Shown: positions 23,821 to 33,145, counted from the first letter of the stretch. The stretch is DNA of 64,000 bases from Streptomyces sp. YIM 130001 (GCF_003574445.1 NZ_KZ984555.1:272360-336359), one strand, 5' to 3'. The notes: generated by a model not told the origin, from the letters alone. A program made the numbers and translations.

Positions 23821-23854
23821 GCCCTGACACGTTGCGGCGCGCAGCCGTCAGGGC
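23821..23854. terminator. stem-loop between convergent pspA-like and phosphatase genes
   Basis: Arms GCCCTGAC and GTCAGGGC are perfect over 8 bp with an 18-nt loop. It starts six bases after the PspA stop and 38 bases before the end of the convergent phosphatase gene, so it could serve both directions. Confidence 0.5.
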
Positions 23855-23891
23855 TCCGGCGAGCGCGTATCGGCACAAGGCGCCCGGGCGC

Positions 23892-26477
23892 TCAGAACAT
23901 GCTGAGCAGCTGCTCCACCGTCGGTTCCGCCGTCGGTCGCCCGCCGGGCAGCGGGAGTTCGAACCAGACCGTCTTACCGCGAGGGGTACGGCGCGAGCCC
24001 CAGCCGGCACTGAGCAGGCCGACCAGCTGCAGTCCGCGTCCGCCCTCGTCGGTGGCGCGGGCGCGGCGTCTGCGCGGCTGGACGAGACCGGCGTCCCAGA
24101 CCTCGCAGACCAGGGTCCTGTCGAGCAGCAGTCGGAGTCGGATCTCGCCCTCGCCGTACCGCAGTGCGTTGGTGACCAGCTCGCTGACCAGCAACTCCGT
24201 GGTGTCGACGAGGGATTCGAGGTTCCAGCTCTGCAGGCGGGCGCGGGCCAGCTCCCGTGCCTTGCCGACCGAGCGCGGCTCGCGCGGCAGCGTCCAGTCG
24301 CCGACCGCGTCCTCGGGCAGCCCCTGCACCCTGGCCACGAGGAGCGCGATGTCGTCCTCGCCGTGGTGGGTGTCGAGGGTGTTCAGGACGTGGTCGCAGA
24401 CGTCCTCGAGGGCGGGTGCGGGGTCGTTGATGGCGCTGCGGAAGGCGCGCAGGCCGTCGTCGAGGGGATGGTCCCGGGACTCGACGAGGCCGTCGGTGTA
24501 GAGGGCGAGCAGTGCCCCTTCGGGCAGTTCGACCTCCACCTCCTCGAAGGGTTCGCCGCCCACCCCGAGCGGCATGCCCGGCGGCACGTCGAGCATCAGG
24601 GCCGGGTCGTCGGGTTCCACGAGCACGGGCGGCAGATGGCCGGCGTTGGCGAAGGTGCAGCGGCGGGTGACGGAGTCGTAGACGGCGTAGACGCAGGTGG
24701 CGAGGTACACCTCGGAGGGGTCGGCGTCGCGGTTGGCAGCCGCGGACCGGGGTGAGCGCTGGGCGCCGGCCGCGCCGGTGCGCTGGTGGCCCCAGGGGGT
24801 GCCGAGGCCCCGGGCGACCTCGTCGAGTGCGGAGAGCACCTCGGCCGGTTCCAGGTCGAGGAGTGCCAACGTCCTTACGGCGGTGCGGAGTTCACCCATG
24901 GCGACGGCGGCGCGCAGCCCGCGGCCCATCACGTCGCCGACGACGAGCGCGGTGCGGTGGCCGGGTAGTTCGATGACGTCGAACCAGTCGCCGCCGACCT
25001 CGGTGGCGGCGTTGCCCGGCAGATAGCGGCAGGCGATGTCGAGGCCCGCGGCGGCGGGGTCGCCCGGGGGCAGCAGGGAGCGCTGCAGGATGAGGGCGCG
25101 CTCGTGTTCGCGGCGGTAGAGCCGGGCGTTGTCGATGCAGACGGCTGCGCGGGCGGCGAGTTCCACCGCGAGCGCCCGGTCCCGTTCGCCGAACGACTCA
25201 CTCCCCTTGGCGCGGGAGAACCGGGCGAGGCCGACCACGGTGTCGTGCGCGACCATCGGCACGGCGAGCGTCGAGTGGACGAGGCTGCCGTCCTCGGCGG
25301 GGACGATCACGGGGCGGGCGGTGCGCAGAGCTTCGGCGTCGGCCGAGTTGAACCCGTAGTGGTGCACGGAACCGACGGGGACCGGGTCCTCCTCGAGCGG
25401 TGCCTGCGAGACGGCGCTGGCGAAGGCGACCCTGCGGAGTTCCGCGCTGCCTCCCCCTGACTTGGCCCGCGGGTAGCCGCCGAGGCCGGGCGGCGCCTCG
25501 TCGCCGTCGAGGAGTCCTTGGTAGAGGTCGACGGAGGCCAGGTCGCAGAAGACCGGGACGGTCACGTCGAGCAGTTGGCGCGCGGTGGCCTCCAGGTCGA
25601 GGGAGTTGCCGATCCGGGCGCCGGCCTCGTTGAGCAGGGCCAGGTTGCGGCGGGCGTGGGCCGCCTCGCGGGCGGCGGCCTGCCGGCGGGTGACGTCGGT
25701 GCCGAGGCCCGCGACGCCGATCGGCCGGCCGGAACCGCTGTGCACCCGGTAGAGGTTGATCGACCAGTGCCTGCGGTCCGATGCCCCGGGGGCGGGCCCG
25801 ATGATCTGCATGTCCGTCACGGACTCACCGGTCTCCAGGACGTGCCGCAGCGCGGCCGCCATCCGGTCGGCCTCCTGGCGCGGCAGATAGTCGTGAACGG
25901 TGCGCCCGCGGTGGTCGTCAGCCGCCCCGCCGAAGACCGAGGCGAAGCGCCGGTTGGCCCGCTGCACCTTCAGATCCGTGCCGAACAGCAGGAATCCGAA
26001 CGGCGATTGGCCGAATATCGCCTCCGCCGCGGCGATGTCGGTCTCGATGCGGCGCAGCGCCCGGACATCGACGACGAGGCACACCGCGCCCTTCTCGCCG
26101 TCCTCGGTCTCGGTCGGCATCACATAGACCTCGGCGATGCCGTCCATGGAGCCGTCGGAGGCGAAGCGGAAGGGGACGATACCGGTCCATTCGCGGCCGT
26201 CGAGGATCTCGCTGACCTTGCGGTGTCCGAGATCACGCAGTTCGGGCGGGACGAAGGCCTCGATGGGGTCCCGGCCGACGGCGTCCTGCGGCGGCACTCC
26301 GAAGAGTTCGGCGGCGCGCGCACTCCACTGGTCGACGACCCCGTCGGCGCCGATGGAGAAGGAGGCGACCTGCACGTAGTCGTAGAGGGATCCGGGCGTA
26401 CTGCTCTTCCACATGATGTCGCCCGGCGACCGGCCCTCCTCCTCGGGCCCCTGCGCCCTGGCTGGTATCTCGCTCAC
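23892..26477 (-). CDS. PAS-PAS-GAF-PP2C (SpoIIE-type) phosphatase with HATPase domain
   Basis: An 861-residue cytosolic regulator. Two PAS domains lie at about residues 30-150 and 155-265, a GAF domain at about 285-450, a PP2C/SpoIIE phosphatase at about 475-715, and an RsbW-like ATPase at about 725-845. The phosphatase has GGDWFDVIEL and VVGDVMGRG, with acidic metal ligands, and later LALYTDGLVESR and GEDDIALLVARV. The ATPase has LLVSELVTNALRYG and DEGGRGLQLVGLLS. Such proteins dephosphorylate anti-anti-sigma factors and may also phosphorylate them. GTG 26477 is the start. A second, single-domain ATPase lies just upstream on the same strand. The signals sensed by PAS and GAF are unknown. Confidence 0.92.
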   Translation of the reverse strand: MSEIPARAQGPEEEGRSPGDIMWKSSTPGSLYDYVQVASFSIGADGVVDQWSARAAELFGVPPQDAVGRDPIEAFVPPELRDLGHRKVSEILDGREWTGIVPFRFASDGSMDGIAEVYVMPTETEDGEKGAVCLVVDVRALRRIETDIAAAEAIFGQSPFGFLLFGTDLKVQRANRRFASVFGGAADDHRGRTVHDYLPRQEADRMAAALRHVLETGESVTDMQIIGPAPGASDRRHWSINLYRVHSGSGRPIGVAGLGTDVTRRQAAAREAAHARRNLALLNEAGARIGNSLDLEATARQLLDVTVPVFCDLASVDLYQGLLDGDEAPPGLGGYPRAKSGGGSAELRRVAFASAVSQAPLEEDPVPVGSVHHYGFNSADAEALRTARPVIVPAEDGSLVHSTLAVPMVAHDTVVGLARFSRAKGSESFGERDRALAVELAARAAVCIDNARLYRREHERALILQRSLLPPGDPAAAGLDIACRYLPGNAATEVGGDWFDVIELPGHRTALVVGDVMGRGLRAAVAMGELRTAVRTLALLDLEPAEVLSALDEVARGLGTPWGHQRTGAAGAQRSPRSAAANRDADPSEVYLATCVYAVYDSVTRRCTFANAGHLPPVLVEPDDPALMLDVPPGMPLGVGGEPFEEVEVELPEGALLALYTDGLVESRDHPLDDGLRAFRSAINDPAPALEDVCDHVLNTLDTHHGEDDIALLVARVQGLPEDAVGDWTLPREPRSVGKARELARARLQSWNLESLVDTTELLVSELVTNALRYGEGEIRLRLLLDRTLVCEVWDAGLVQPRRRRARATDEGGRGLQLVGLLSAGWGSRRTPRGKTVWFELPLPGGRPTAEPTVEQLLSMF

Positions 26478-26624
26478 GCGACCGTCCCCTCCAGCTCACC
26501 GCCGACCGACCAGGTGCGTCCGGGCGGCTTGCCCGCAGTATCCAGCACTACGGCCCCGCGCAACACCACGTTCACAGCTCCCGTCGACCTCGTCCGTTTT
26601 CAGCCGCGGACAGGAGAGCGGTGG

Positions 26625-27035
26625 TCAGTCGGCCTGGTGTCCCGGCTGCGCCAACTCGAACCACACGGTCTTTCCTGTCCTGCCCGGACGCGTACCCCAG
26701 CGACGGGCAGAACAGGCCACCAATTGCAGACCGCGCCCCCCTTCGTCCTCCGAGCCGGCCGCTCGCTCCCGCGGCGGCTCGGGCAACGGGTCGGAAACCT
26801 CGACGAGGAGACCGGCCGCCGGGCCGGGCAGTCGGGAGATGCGGACGCCGATCGGCCCGGAGGCGTAGCGCAGGGAGTTGGTCACCAGTTCGCTGACGAG
26901 CAGTACGGTCACGTCCGAGAGGGAGGCGAGATCCCAGGCGGCGAGTTGTGCACGCACCGCGCCACGGGCGGTGCGCACCGCACCGGGTTCCGCGGGAAAG
27001 GCCCACTCGGCGCAGTCGCCTTCGGTCTCGAGCAC
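26625..27035 (-). CDS. RsbW-like ATP-binding (anti-sigma factor kinase-type) protein
   Basis: A 136-residue single-domain HATPase of the GHKL type. Its N box is LLVSELVTNSLRYA and its G region is DEGGRGLQLVACSARRWG, with a C-terminal GKTVWFEL shared almost exactly with the ATPase domain of the neighbouring phosphatase. It may phosphorylate an anti-anti-sigma factor or bind a sigma factor, but no sigma factor is in the window. GTG 27035 begins the protein; the gene is 147 nt upstream of the phosphatase and on the same strand. The 205 bases before it hold no other gene. Confidence 0.85.
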   Translation of the reverse strand: MLETEGDCAEWAFPAEPGAVRTARGAVRAQLAAWDLASLSDVTVLLVSELVTNSLRYASGPIGVRISRLPGPAAGLLVEVSDPLPEPPRERAAGSEDEGGRGLQLVACSARRWGTRPGRTGKTVWFELAQPGHQAD

Positions 27036-27240
27036 GCGCGATCACTTCCCAGGACGGCGGCACACCCTGTCCGATTACAAATGGTTTGTCAGGGTTATTG
27101 AGCACATACCCGGTATGCAACGAGCTGTACCGCTACCGCTGGATCGGAACCGCTGCCGTCGAACCACTGCCGCGAGCTCGGCTCGCTCCGCCGCCGCCCG
27201 GGACTTCGCTGGCGTTGCCTCAGAACCCGGCGCCCTCGGC

Positions 27241-27648
27241 TCAGATCAGTTCGCCGCGGGCCTTCAGGTCGTCGAAGAGCAGCTGGTCGACGGGAGCGAC
27301 CGCAGGGCGGTCCGCATAGCCGAACCAGGCCGTCTCCTCGATCTCGGCCGCCGCCTCGAGCGTGCCCCGGTAGTCGGCGGCGTAGCAGCTCATCCGGACC
27401 AGGACGCCGTCCGCCTCGCCGTGCGCCTGCGCCTCGTAGACGCCGAGCGGGGAGGCGCTGGACTCGACGACGGCCACGCTGAGCTCCTCCTCGACCTCGC
27501 GGATCAGCGTCTGCAGATCGCTCTCGCCGTGCTCGCGCTTACCGCCGGGGATGTAGAAGACGTCCTTGCCGCGGGAGCGTGCGCACAGAATCCGCCCGCC
27601 CTCGATACGCACCCAGGCCACTGTGTCGATCAACGTCGCTTCCCTCAT
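27241..27648 (-). CDS. Nudix hydrolase
   Basis: A 135-residue Nudix protein. The Nudix box reads GGKREHGESDLQTLIREVEEEL across about residues 35-56 (shown here only to mark the G-x5-E and REVEEEL core), with metal-binding glutamates intact. It should hydrolyse a nucleoside diphosphate linked to another group; the AWFGYADRP tail resembles 8-oxo-dGTPase-like members. ATG 27648 is the first start and is close to the conserved N-terminal strand. It is flanked by unrelated genes on the same strand and looks monocistronic. Confidence 0.88.
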   Translation of the reverse strand: MREATLIDTVAWVRIEGGRILCARSRGKDVFYIPGGKREHGESDLQTLIREVEEELSVAVVESSASPLGVYEAQAHGEADGVLVRMSCYAADYRGTLEAAAEIEETAWFGYADRPAVAPVDQLLFDDLKARGELI

Positions 27649-27919
27649 CGGTCACATCGGTCGGTGTTCTCCGGACGGGAGCCTACGGGTGCGGTGGTAC
27701 GGAGGTCCCGACGGGCCGCGATCGTCCGGTGCGGCCGTGACCGCGCAGACGTCGCGCGCCGGTGGCACCCGAGGGGCGCACGGCGGGCGCGCGACGGAGC
27801 ACGGCGGTGGCAGGCGTGGGGCGTACGAGCCGGGCGGCCCGGCGCGACGAGACGCACCGGGGACTGCACTCGGCCGGAATCGCGCGGCCGGAAAACCGGG
27901 CCGGGGTGGCCCGCCGGGG

Positions 27920-28102
27920 TCAGCCGGTCTTCTGTCCGAGGCGTTCGACCCAGTACACCTGCTGGTGCTGCGGGCGGTCGCCGAGGGCGTCCACGACCCG
28001 CTGCGCCTCGGTTTTCGTCGCGTACCTGCCGATCCGGTAGCGGTTGCCGCTGTCGTCCTCGCGTATCACCAGCCAGGGAAGTACCGCGCCGCTGTCGCTC
28101 AT
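27920..28102 (-). CDS. small SPOR-like domain protein
   Basis: A 60-residue protein, short but with good coding bias. It consists mostly of a SPOR-like unit: LPWLVIREDDSGNRYRIGRYATKTE in two strands with a connecting turn, then a helix 'AQRVVDALG' and a last strand VYWVERL. SPOR units bind denuded peptidoglycan in other bacteria, yet this one has no signal peptide or membrane segment, so its site of action is unclear. ATG 28102 is the start. No operon partner is seen. Confidence 0.7.
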   Translation of the reverse strand: MSDSGAVLPWLVIREDDSGNRYRIGRYATKTEAQRVVDALGDRPQHQQVYWVERLGQKTG

Positions 28103-28252
28103 CTCGGGCCTCCCCGGGACGTCGATAACCGCCGGGCCGCGCCTGTCGTCGGGGGCGCTGTCGAAACCTCACTCCGCATATGCCCGAGCGTACGCCCGAC
28201 CTTCACTCAGCGGATACGGAATGGCACAACGAGGTACACAATCAGCCACGCC

Positions 28253-28286
28253 CCAGGGGGCGCACGGAATCCGGTGCGCCCCCTGG
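28253..28286. terminator. strong stem-loop after urtE
   Basis: Arms CCAGGGGGCGCAC and GTGCGCCCCCTGG are perfect over 13 bp with an 8-nt loop, 22 bases past the urtE stop on the minus strand. It should end the urt transcript. Confidence 0.75.
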
Positions 28287-28307
28287 CGGGCTCTCCCGCT
28301 GCCGGGG

Positions 28308-29063
28308 TCAGACGCTGAGGGCTTCGCGTACCGCTTCGTGGGCCTGCTGTCCGCCCGTGCCGCTGGAGGTCACTCGGCCGGCCTCCAGTACGTAGTAGCG
28401 GTCGGCGCCCCGCAGGGCGAAGCCCACGTGCTGCTCGACGAGGAGCACGGAGAGGCCGCCGCGCCGGGTCAGGGCGAGGATCGCCTCCTCGATCTCGGCG
28501 ACGACGGAGGGCTGGACACCCTCGGTGGGTTCGTCGAGCAGCAGCACCTGCGGTTCGGTCACCAGGGCGCGGGCCAGGGCGAGTTGCTGCCGCTGGCCGC
28601 CGGAGAGCAGGCCGGCCCGCCGCCGGGACGACTCACGCAGCGCGGGGAACAGGTCGAGGGCCTCGTCCGTCGCCGCCCGCCCGCGGGCCCGGCCGTCCGC
28701 GACGAGCCGCAGATTCTCCGCGACGGTCAGCTGCGGGAAGCACTGCTGTCCCTGCGGTACGTACCCGAGCCCGCGGGCCACCCGCTGGTGCGGCGACCGG
28801 CGCGTGACATCCTCGCCGTCGAGCCGCACCCGGCCGGAGCGCGGGACGAGCAGTCCGGCGGCGGCCCTCAGGAGCGTCGACTTGCCGGCGCCGTTGTGAC
28901 CGAGCACCGCGGCCACACCGTCGCGCGGGACCGAGACCGTGACCCCGTGCAGGACGGGCGTGCGCCGGTATCCGGCCCGTACGGTGTCGAGCTCCAGGAT
29001 CCGGGCGGGCCCCGTGCCCGACGTCGGCTCCCCCGCCGCTGTCTCGCCTGCCGTCGTGGTCAA
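28308..29063 (-). CDS. urtE: urea ABC transporter ATP-binding protein UrtE
   Basis: A 251-residue ABC ATPase with Walker A GHNGAGKST, signature LSGGQRQQLALARAL, Walker B VLLLDEP and switch histidine in LLVEQHVGFAL. It is the LivF-like member of the branched-chain/urea importer group and powers urea uptake with UrtD. The start is TTG 29063, which overlaps the urtD stop as TTGA; residues before it belong to another frame. It is last in urtABCDE. The TTG start may lower its translation relative to urtD. Confidence 0.92.
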   Translation of the reverse strand: MTTTAGETAAGEPTSGTGPARILELDTVRAGYRRTPVLHGVTVSVPRDGVAAVLGHNGAGKSTLLRAAAGLLVPRSGRVRLDGEDVTRRSPHQRVARGLGYVPQGQQCFPQLTVAENLRLVADGRARGRAATDEALDLFPALRESSRRRAGLLSGGQRQQLALARALVTEPQVLLLDEPTEGVQPSVVAEIEEAILALTRRGGLSVLLVEQHVGFALRGADRYYVLEAGRVTSSGTGGQQAHEAVREALSV

Positions 29064-29827
29064 GGCGCCTCCCGCAGTTCGGGGGCCGACGCGGCGGCGT
29101 GGCCCAGATAGACCTCCTGCACGCGCGGGTCGGCCTGCACCTGGGCGACCGTCCCCTCGCTGAGCACCCTGCCTGCGTGCAGCACGCTCACGCTGCGCGC
29201 GAAGGACCGCATGAAGGCCATGTCGTGCTCGATGACGACGACGGTGCGTTCCTCGGCGATACGACGCAGCAGCGCGCCCGTCGCGTCGCGTTCGTCCTGG
29301 CTCATGCCGGCGACCGGCTCGTCGAGCAGCAGCAGCGTCACGTCCTGCACCAGGAGCATGCCGATCTCGAGCCACTGTTTCTGGCCGTGTGCGAGCACGC
29401 CCGCCGGGCGCTCGGCGAGGTCCGCCAGCCCGATCGTGTCCAGGGCGCGGGTGACCGGTGCGGGCACCGAGCGGCGGCGCCGGAGCAGGGTGCCCGCACC
29501 GCGTCCCGCGCCTGCCGCGATGTCCAGGTTCTGCAGCACCGTCAACTCCTCAAAGACGGTGGCCGTCTGGAAGGTGCGCCCGATACCGCTGCGCGCGATC
29601 CGGTGCACCGGCCGGCCCAGCAGCTGCCGGCCGCCGAACTCCACCGAGCCGGTGGCGCGTACCAGTCCGGTGACGGCGTCGACGAGGGTGGTCTTGCCCG
29701 CACCGTTCGGACCGATCAGGAAGCGCAGGTCGCCGGGGTGCACATCGAGGTCCACTCCGTCCACGGCGGTGAATCCGTCGAACGCCACCCGCAGTCCGCG
29801 GATCGTGAGACCCGGCAGCTCGCTCAT
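29060..29827 (-). CDS. urtD: urea ABC transporter ATP-binding protein UrtD
   Basis: A 255-residue LivG-like ABC ATPase. Walker A is GPNGAGKTT. The signature position reads LAHGQKQWLEIGM, the degenerate form typical of UrtD, and Walker B is LLLLDEP followed by VVVIEHDMAFM. It pairs with UrtE on the cytoplasmic face. ATG 29827 overlaps the urtC stop as ATGA. The degenerate signature separates it from amino-acid importers and supports the urea assignment. Confidence 0.93.
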   Translation of the reverse strand: MSELPGLTIRGLRVAFDGFTAVDGVDLDVHPGDLRFLIGPNGAGKTTLVDAVTGLVRATGSVEFGGRQLLGRPVHRIARSGIGRTFQTATVFEELTVLQNLDIAAGAGRGAGTLLRRRRSVPAPVTRALDTIGLADLAERPAGVLAHGQKQWLEIGMLLVQDVTLLLLDEPVAGMSQDERDATGALLRRIAEERTVVVIEHDMAFMRSFARSVSVLHAGRVLSEGTVAQVQADPRVQEVYLGHAAASAPELREAP

Positions 29828-31005
29828 GCCGTCACCTCCTCGGGGCTCTTGGCGGACACGGCCGCCGATCGGGTACCGGCCGTGTCCGCGGCGTCCGGTG
29901 GGGTGTCGTGGTCGGCAGGACCCGCCGCGCGCCGCTCCCGCACCTTGCGTACGAGCGAGGCGAGTCCGCCCGGCAGGAAGGCGAGCGCCAGCACGAACAA
30001 CAGCCCCTGGAAATACGTCCAGGCGCCCGGGAACTCCTCCGAGAGCGTGGTCTTCGCCCACATCACGGCGACCGCGCCGAGGATCGCGCCGACCAGGCTG
30101 GCCCGCCCGCCGACCGCTGCGCCGATGACGAACTCGATGGACGGCACGATGCCGATCAGGGCCGGCGAGATGATCCCGACGGCGGGTACGAACAGCGCGC
30201 CCGCGAGTCCGGCCGCACCCGCGGCCACCACGTACGCGACCAGTTTGACGAGGGCCGGGTCGTAGCCGAGGAAGCGGACCCGCTCCTCCGAGTCCCGTAC
30301 GGCGACCAGGAGTTCGCCGTACCGGCTGTGGATGAGCTGGCGTACGAGGGCCGCGAGGGCCAGCAGGGCCGCGGCGATGACGAAGTACACCGTGCGCTGG
30401 TTGACCGGGTCGTCGAGGTCGTAGCCGAAGAAGCCCTGGATGTCGGTGAGGCCGTTGGTGCCGCCGGTGGTCGACTGCCGGCCGATCAGCCAGAGGGCGA
30501 AGGCGGCGGCGAGCGCCTGGCTGAGGATCGCGAAGTACGCGCCCTTGACCCGGCGCCGGAACACCAGCGTGCCGATCACCGCGGCGACCGCCATCGGCAG
30601 CAGTACGGTCGCGGAGAGTGCGAAGACCGGTGACTCGAACGGCCTCCACCACCACGGCAGTTCGCCCGCGGCGCCGTACAGGACCATGAAGTCGGGCAAC
30701 TCGCCGGGGCCCGCGTCGGCGAGTTTGAGGTGCATCGCCATCGCGTAGCCCCCGAGGCCGAAGAACAGGCCCTGGCCGAGGGTGAGCAGCCCGCCGCGCC
30801 CCCATGCCAGACAGATACCGACGGCGACCATCGCGATGCACAGGTACTTGGCGAGCAGTCCGAGCCGGAAGTCGGTGAGCAGCAGCGGGGCGGCGACGAA
30901 CAGGAGGACGGCGGCGGCGCCGAAGCCCGCGGCGGGGCGGGCGAGCTTCGAGCCCGTGGAGGTCGTCGGGGCCGCCGGTTTCGGGGACAGCTTCGGGATC
31001 TTCAA
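29824..31005 (-). CDS. urtC: urea ABC transporter permease UrtC
   Basis: A 393-residue LivM-like permease with about nine membrane helices, beginning after a 30-residue polar N terminus. It has the family segment RVKGAYFAILSQALAAAFAL and the substrate-type marker TGGTNGLTDI. It forms the urea channel with UrtB. The start is TTG 31005, overlapping the urtB stop as TTGA; the much longer open frame upstream is a shadow of urtB. The C-terminal 40 residues are acidic and disordered. Confidence 0.92.
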   Translation of the reverse strand: MKIPKLSPKPAAPTTSTGSKLARPAAGFGAAAVLLFVAAPLLLTDFRLGLLAKYLCIAMVAVGICLAWGRGGLLTLGQGLFFGLGGYAMAMHLKLADAGPGELPDFMVLYGAAGELPWWWRPFESPVFALSATVLLPMAVAAVIGTLVFRRRVKGAYFAILSQALAAAFALWLIGRQSTTGGTNGLTDIQGFFGYDLDDPVNQRTVYFVIAAALLALAALVRQLIHSRYGELLVAVRDSEERVRFLGYDPALVKLVAYVVAAGAAGLAGALFVPAVGIISPALIGIVPSIEFVIGAAVGGRASLVGAILGAVAVMWAKTTLSEEFPGAWTYFQGLLFVLALAFLPGGLASLVRKVRERRAAGPADHDTPPDAADTAGTRSAAVSAKSPEEVTA

Positions 31006-31898
31006 ACCAGGCTCCGGGTGCGCAGGGTGTAGAGGCCCTGGGGCCGCCACTGGAGGAAGGCGACTATGCCGACGAGGACGACCACCTTGGCCGCGGAGAC
31101 CGTGGTCGAGTACTCGAGGACCGCCTGCAGGACGCCGAGCACGAACGCGGTGATCACCGTCCCCTTCAGCCGGCCGAGCCCGCCCACCACGACGACCAGG
31201 AACGCGTCGATGATGATGTTGGTGCCCATGGTCGGCCCGATCGGCCCGACGAGGGTGAGCGCGACTCCCGCCACGCCCGCGAGCCCCGAGCCGACGAAGA
31301 ACGCCGTACGGTCCACGCGCGCGGTGGAGATCCCCGACACCTCGGCCAGATCGCGGTTCTGCACGACGGCCCGGATGCGGCGGCCGAGCGGCGTCCGGGC
31401 GAGGACGAGGGCCAGCGCGGCCACTGCGGCGAGCGCGAGGCCCAGGATGAAGAGCCTGCTGTTGGCGACGGTGAGCGGGTCGTCCCCGCCGATCAGCGTG
31501 ACGTTTCCGGTGAGCGACTCGGGTGCCCTGGTCTGGACGTTGGGCGCGCCGAAGATGTCCCGGGCCAGTTGCTGCAGCATCAGCGAGACGCCCCAGGTGA
31601 CGAGCAGCGTGTCGAGCGGGCGCAGATACAGGCGGCGGATGAGCAGCCATTCGAGCAGGGCGCCGAGTGTGCCGGCCACCAGGAAGGCGACGGGCAGCGC
31701 GAGCAGCAGGGACAGGCCCGCGTCACCGAGCGCCTGCTGCAGGACGTAGGTGGTGTAGGCGCCGGCCATGATGAACTCGCCGTGCGCCATGTTGATCACG
31801 CCCATCTGCCCGAAGGTCAGGGACAGGCCGAGCGCGATGAGCAGCAGGACGGCACCGATGCTGATGCCGGTGAAGGACTGACCGAGGATCACTGTCAT
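31002..31898 (-). CDS. urtB: urea ABC transporter permease UrtB
   Basis: A 298-residue LivH-like permease with about eight membrane helices. The family motifs 'LTFGQMGVINMAHGEFIM' and VVVVGGLGRLKGT are present. ATG 31898 overlaps the urtA stop as TGATG, so translation is coupled. It is the second gene of urtABCDE and joins UrtC in the membrane. Confidence 0.93.
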   Translation of the reverse strand: MTVILGQSFTGISIGAVLLLIALGLSLTFGQMGVINMAHGEFIMAGAYTTYVLQQALGDAGLSLLLALPVAFLVAGTLGALLEWLLIRRLYLRPLDTLLVTWGVSLMLQQLARDIFGAPNVQTRAPESLTGNVTLIGGDDPLTVANSRLFILGLALAAVAALALVLARTPLGRRIRAVVQNRDLAEVSGISTARVDRTAFFVGSGLAGVAGVALTLVGPIGPTMGTNIIIDAFLVVVVGGLGRLKGTVITAFVLGVLQAVLEYSTTVSAAKVVVLVGIVAFLQWRPQGLYTLRTRSLV

Positions 31899-33145
31899 CA
31901 GGACAGTCCCGAGGCCCAGTCGTAGCCCTTGAGGTACGGGTCCGGCTCGATCGGCTTCCCGGAGTCCCAGACCTGCTCGATCAGACCGTCGGCGCCGATC
32001 CGGCCGATGCGGGCGGTCTTGTGGATGTGCTGGGTGGGCCCGTCCACGGTGACCTCCCCCTCGGGGGCGGCGTAGGTGACGCCGTCGGCGGCGGCCTTCA
32101 CCTTCTCCGGATCGAAGGACTTCGCCTTCTCGACCATGGCCTTCCACAGATGGACGGAGGTGTACGCCGCCTCCATCGGGTCACTGGTCGGCTTGTCCTT
32201 GCCGTACTCGGCCTTGTAGGCGTCGACGAAGTCGGTGTTCTGCTCGCCCTTGGTGGTCTGGTAGTAGTTCCAGGAGGTCAGTTGGTCCTTGAGGTACTGC
32301 GGCCCGATGGACTTGACCTCCTCCTCGGCGATCGACACGGAGACGACCGGCATCTTCGACGCGGTCAGGCCGGCGGACTTGTACTCCTTGAAGAACGCCA
32401 CGTTGGAGTCGCCGTTGAGGGTGTTGAAGACGGCGTCGGCCTTGGCCGCCTTCACCTTGTTGGCGATCGTGGAGAACTCGGTGGAGCCGAGCGGGGCGTA
32501 GTCCTCGCCGAGCACCTTCATCCCGTTGGCCTTCGCGTAGGCCTTGATGACCTTGTTCGCGGTGCGCGGGAAGACGTAGTCGGAACCGACCAGGTAGATC
32601 GACTTCTTGCCCTGGGCCTTGAGGTAGTCGAGCGCGGGCACGATCTGCTGGTTGGTGGTCGCGCCGGTGTAGAAGATGTACGGCGACTGCTCGAGGCCCT
32701 CGTACTGGACGGGGTAGAAGAGCAGCGACTTGCTCTTCTCGAAGACGGGCTTGACCGCCTTGCGGCTGGCGGAGGTCCAGCAGCCGAACGTGGCGACGAC
32801 CCGGTCCTCCTTGATGAGCTTGCCCGCCTTCTCGGCGAAGGTCGGCCAGTCGGAGGCGCCGTCCTCGCCGACGGGGCGGATCTTCTTGCCGAGGACGCCG
32901 CCGTCCGCGTTGATCTCGTCGATGGCGAGCCGTATCGAGTCGCGTACGGTCACCTCGCTGATCGCCATGGTGCCGGACAGGGAGTTGAGCATGCCGACCT
33001 TGACGGTGTCCTTGGAGGTGTCGGCCTCGACGCCCTTCGCGGAGGATCCGCCGGTGTCGGTCTTGGCGCCGCAGGCGGAGAGCACCATGGCGGCCGAGAG
33101 AACCATGGCCGGGGCCACGACTCGACGGGGGAAGTACCTGGACAA
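31898..33145 (-). CDS. urtA: urea ABC transporter substrate-binding lipoprotein UrtA
   Basis: A 415-residue periplasmic-binding-type lipoprotein. The signal peptide ends in the lipobox LSAC, and the mature part has the UrtA hallmark GCWTSASRKAVKPVFE, plus 'VGMLNSLSGTMAISE' and LLFYPVQYEGLE. It captures urea outside the membrane. TTG 33145 is chosen because AGGAGG sits six bases upstream; a GTG ten codons earlier would place that site inside the gene. It heads the operon and lies 96 nt from a three-part GlnR-type site, so nitrogen control is likely. Confidence 0.94.
   Translation of the reverse strand: MSRYFPRRVVAPAMVLSAAMVLSACGAKTDTGGSSAKGVEADTSKDTVKVGMLNSLSGTMAISEVTVRDSIRLAIDEINADGGVLGKKIRPVGEDGASDWPTFAEKAGKLIKEDRVVATFGCWTSASRKAVKPVFEKSKSLLFYPVQYEGLEQSPYIFYTGATTNQQIVPALDYLKAQGKKSIYLVGSDYVFPRTANKVIKAYAKANGMKVLGEDYAPLGSTEFSTIANKVKAAKADAVFNTLNGDSNVAFFKEYKSAGLTASKMPVVSVSIAEEEVKSIGPQYLKDQLTSWNYYQTTKGEQNTDFVDAYKAEYGKDKPTSDPMEAAYTSVHLWKAMVEKAKSFDPEKVKAAADGVTYAAPEGEVTVDGPTQHIHKTARIGRIGADGLIEQVWDSGKPIEPDPYLKGYDWASGLS

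Noticed and set aside
20897..24010. 1037-codon open frame on the minus strand
   Set aside because: It lies opposite the TPM and PspA-like genes, which have clear domains. High GC makes long antisense frames common, and the translation is low-complexity Gly/Arg/Val.
27105..27117. Near-palindrome CATACCCGGTATG as an operator
   Set aside because: It is short, isolated, and not well placed for a promoter of the ATPase gene. There is no second copy or regulator nearby.
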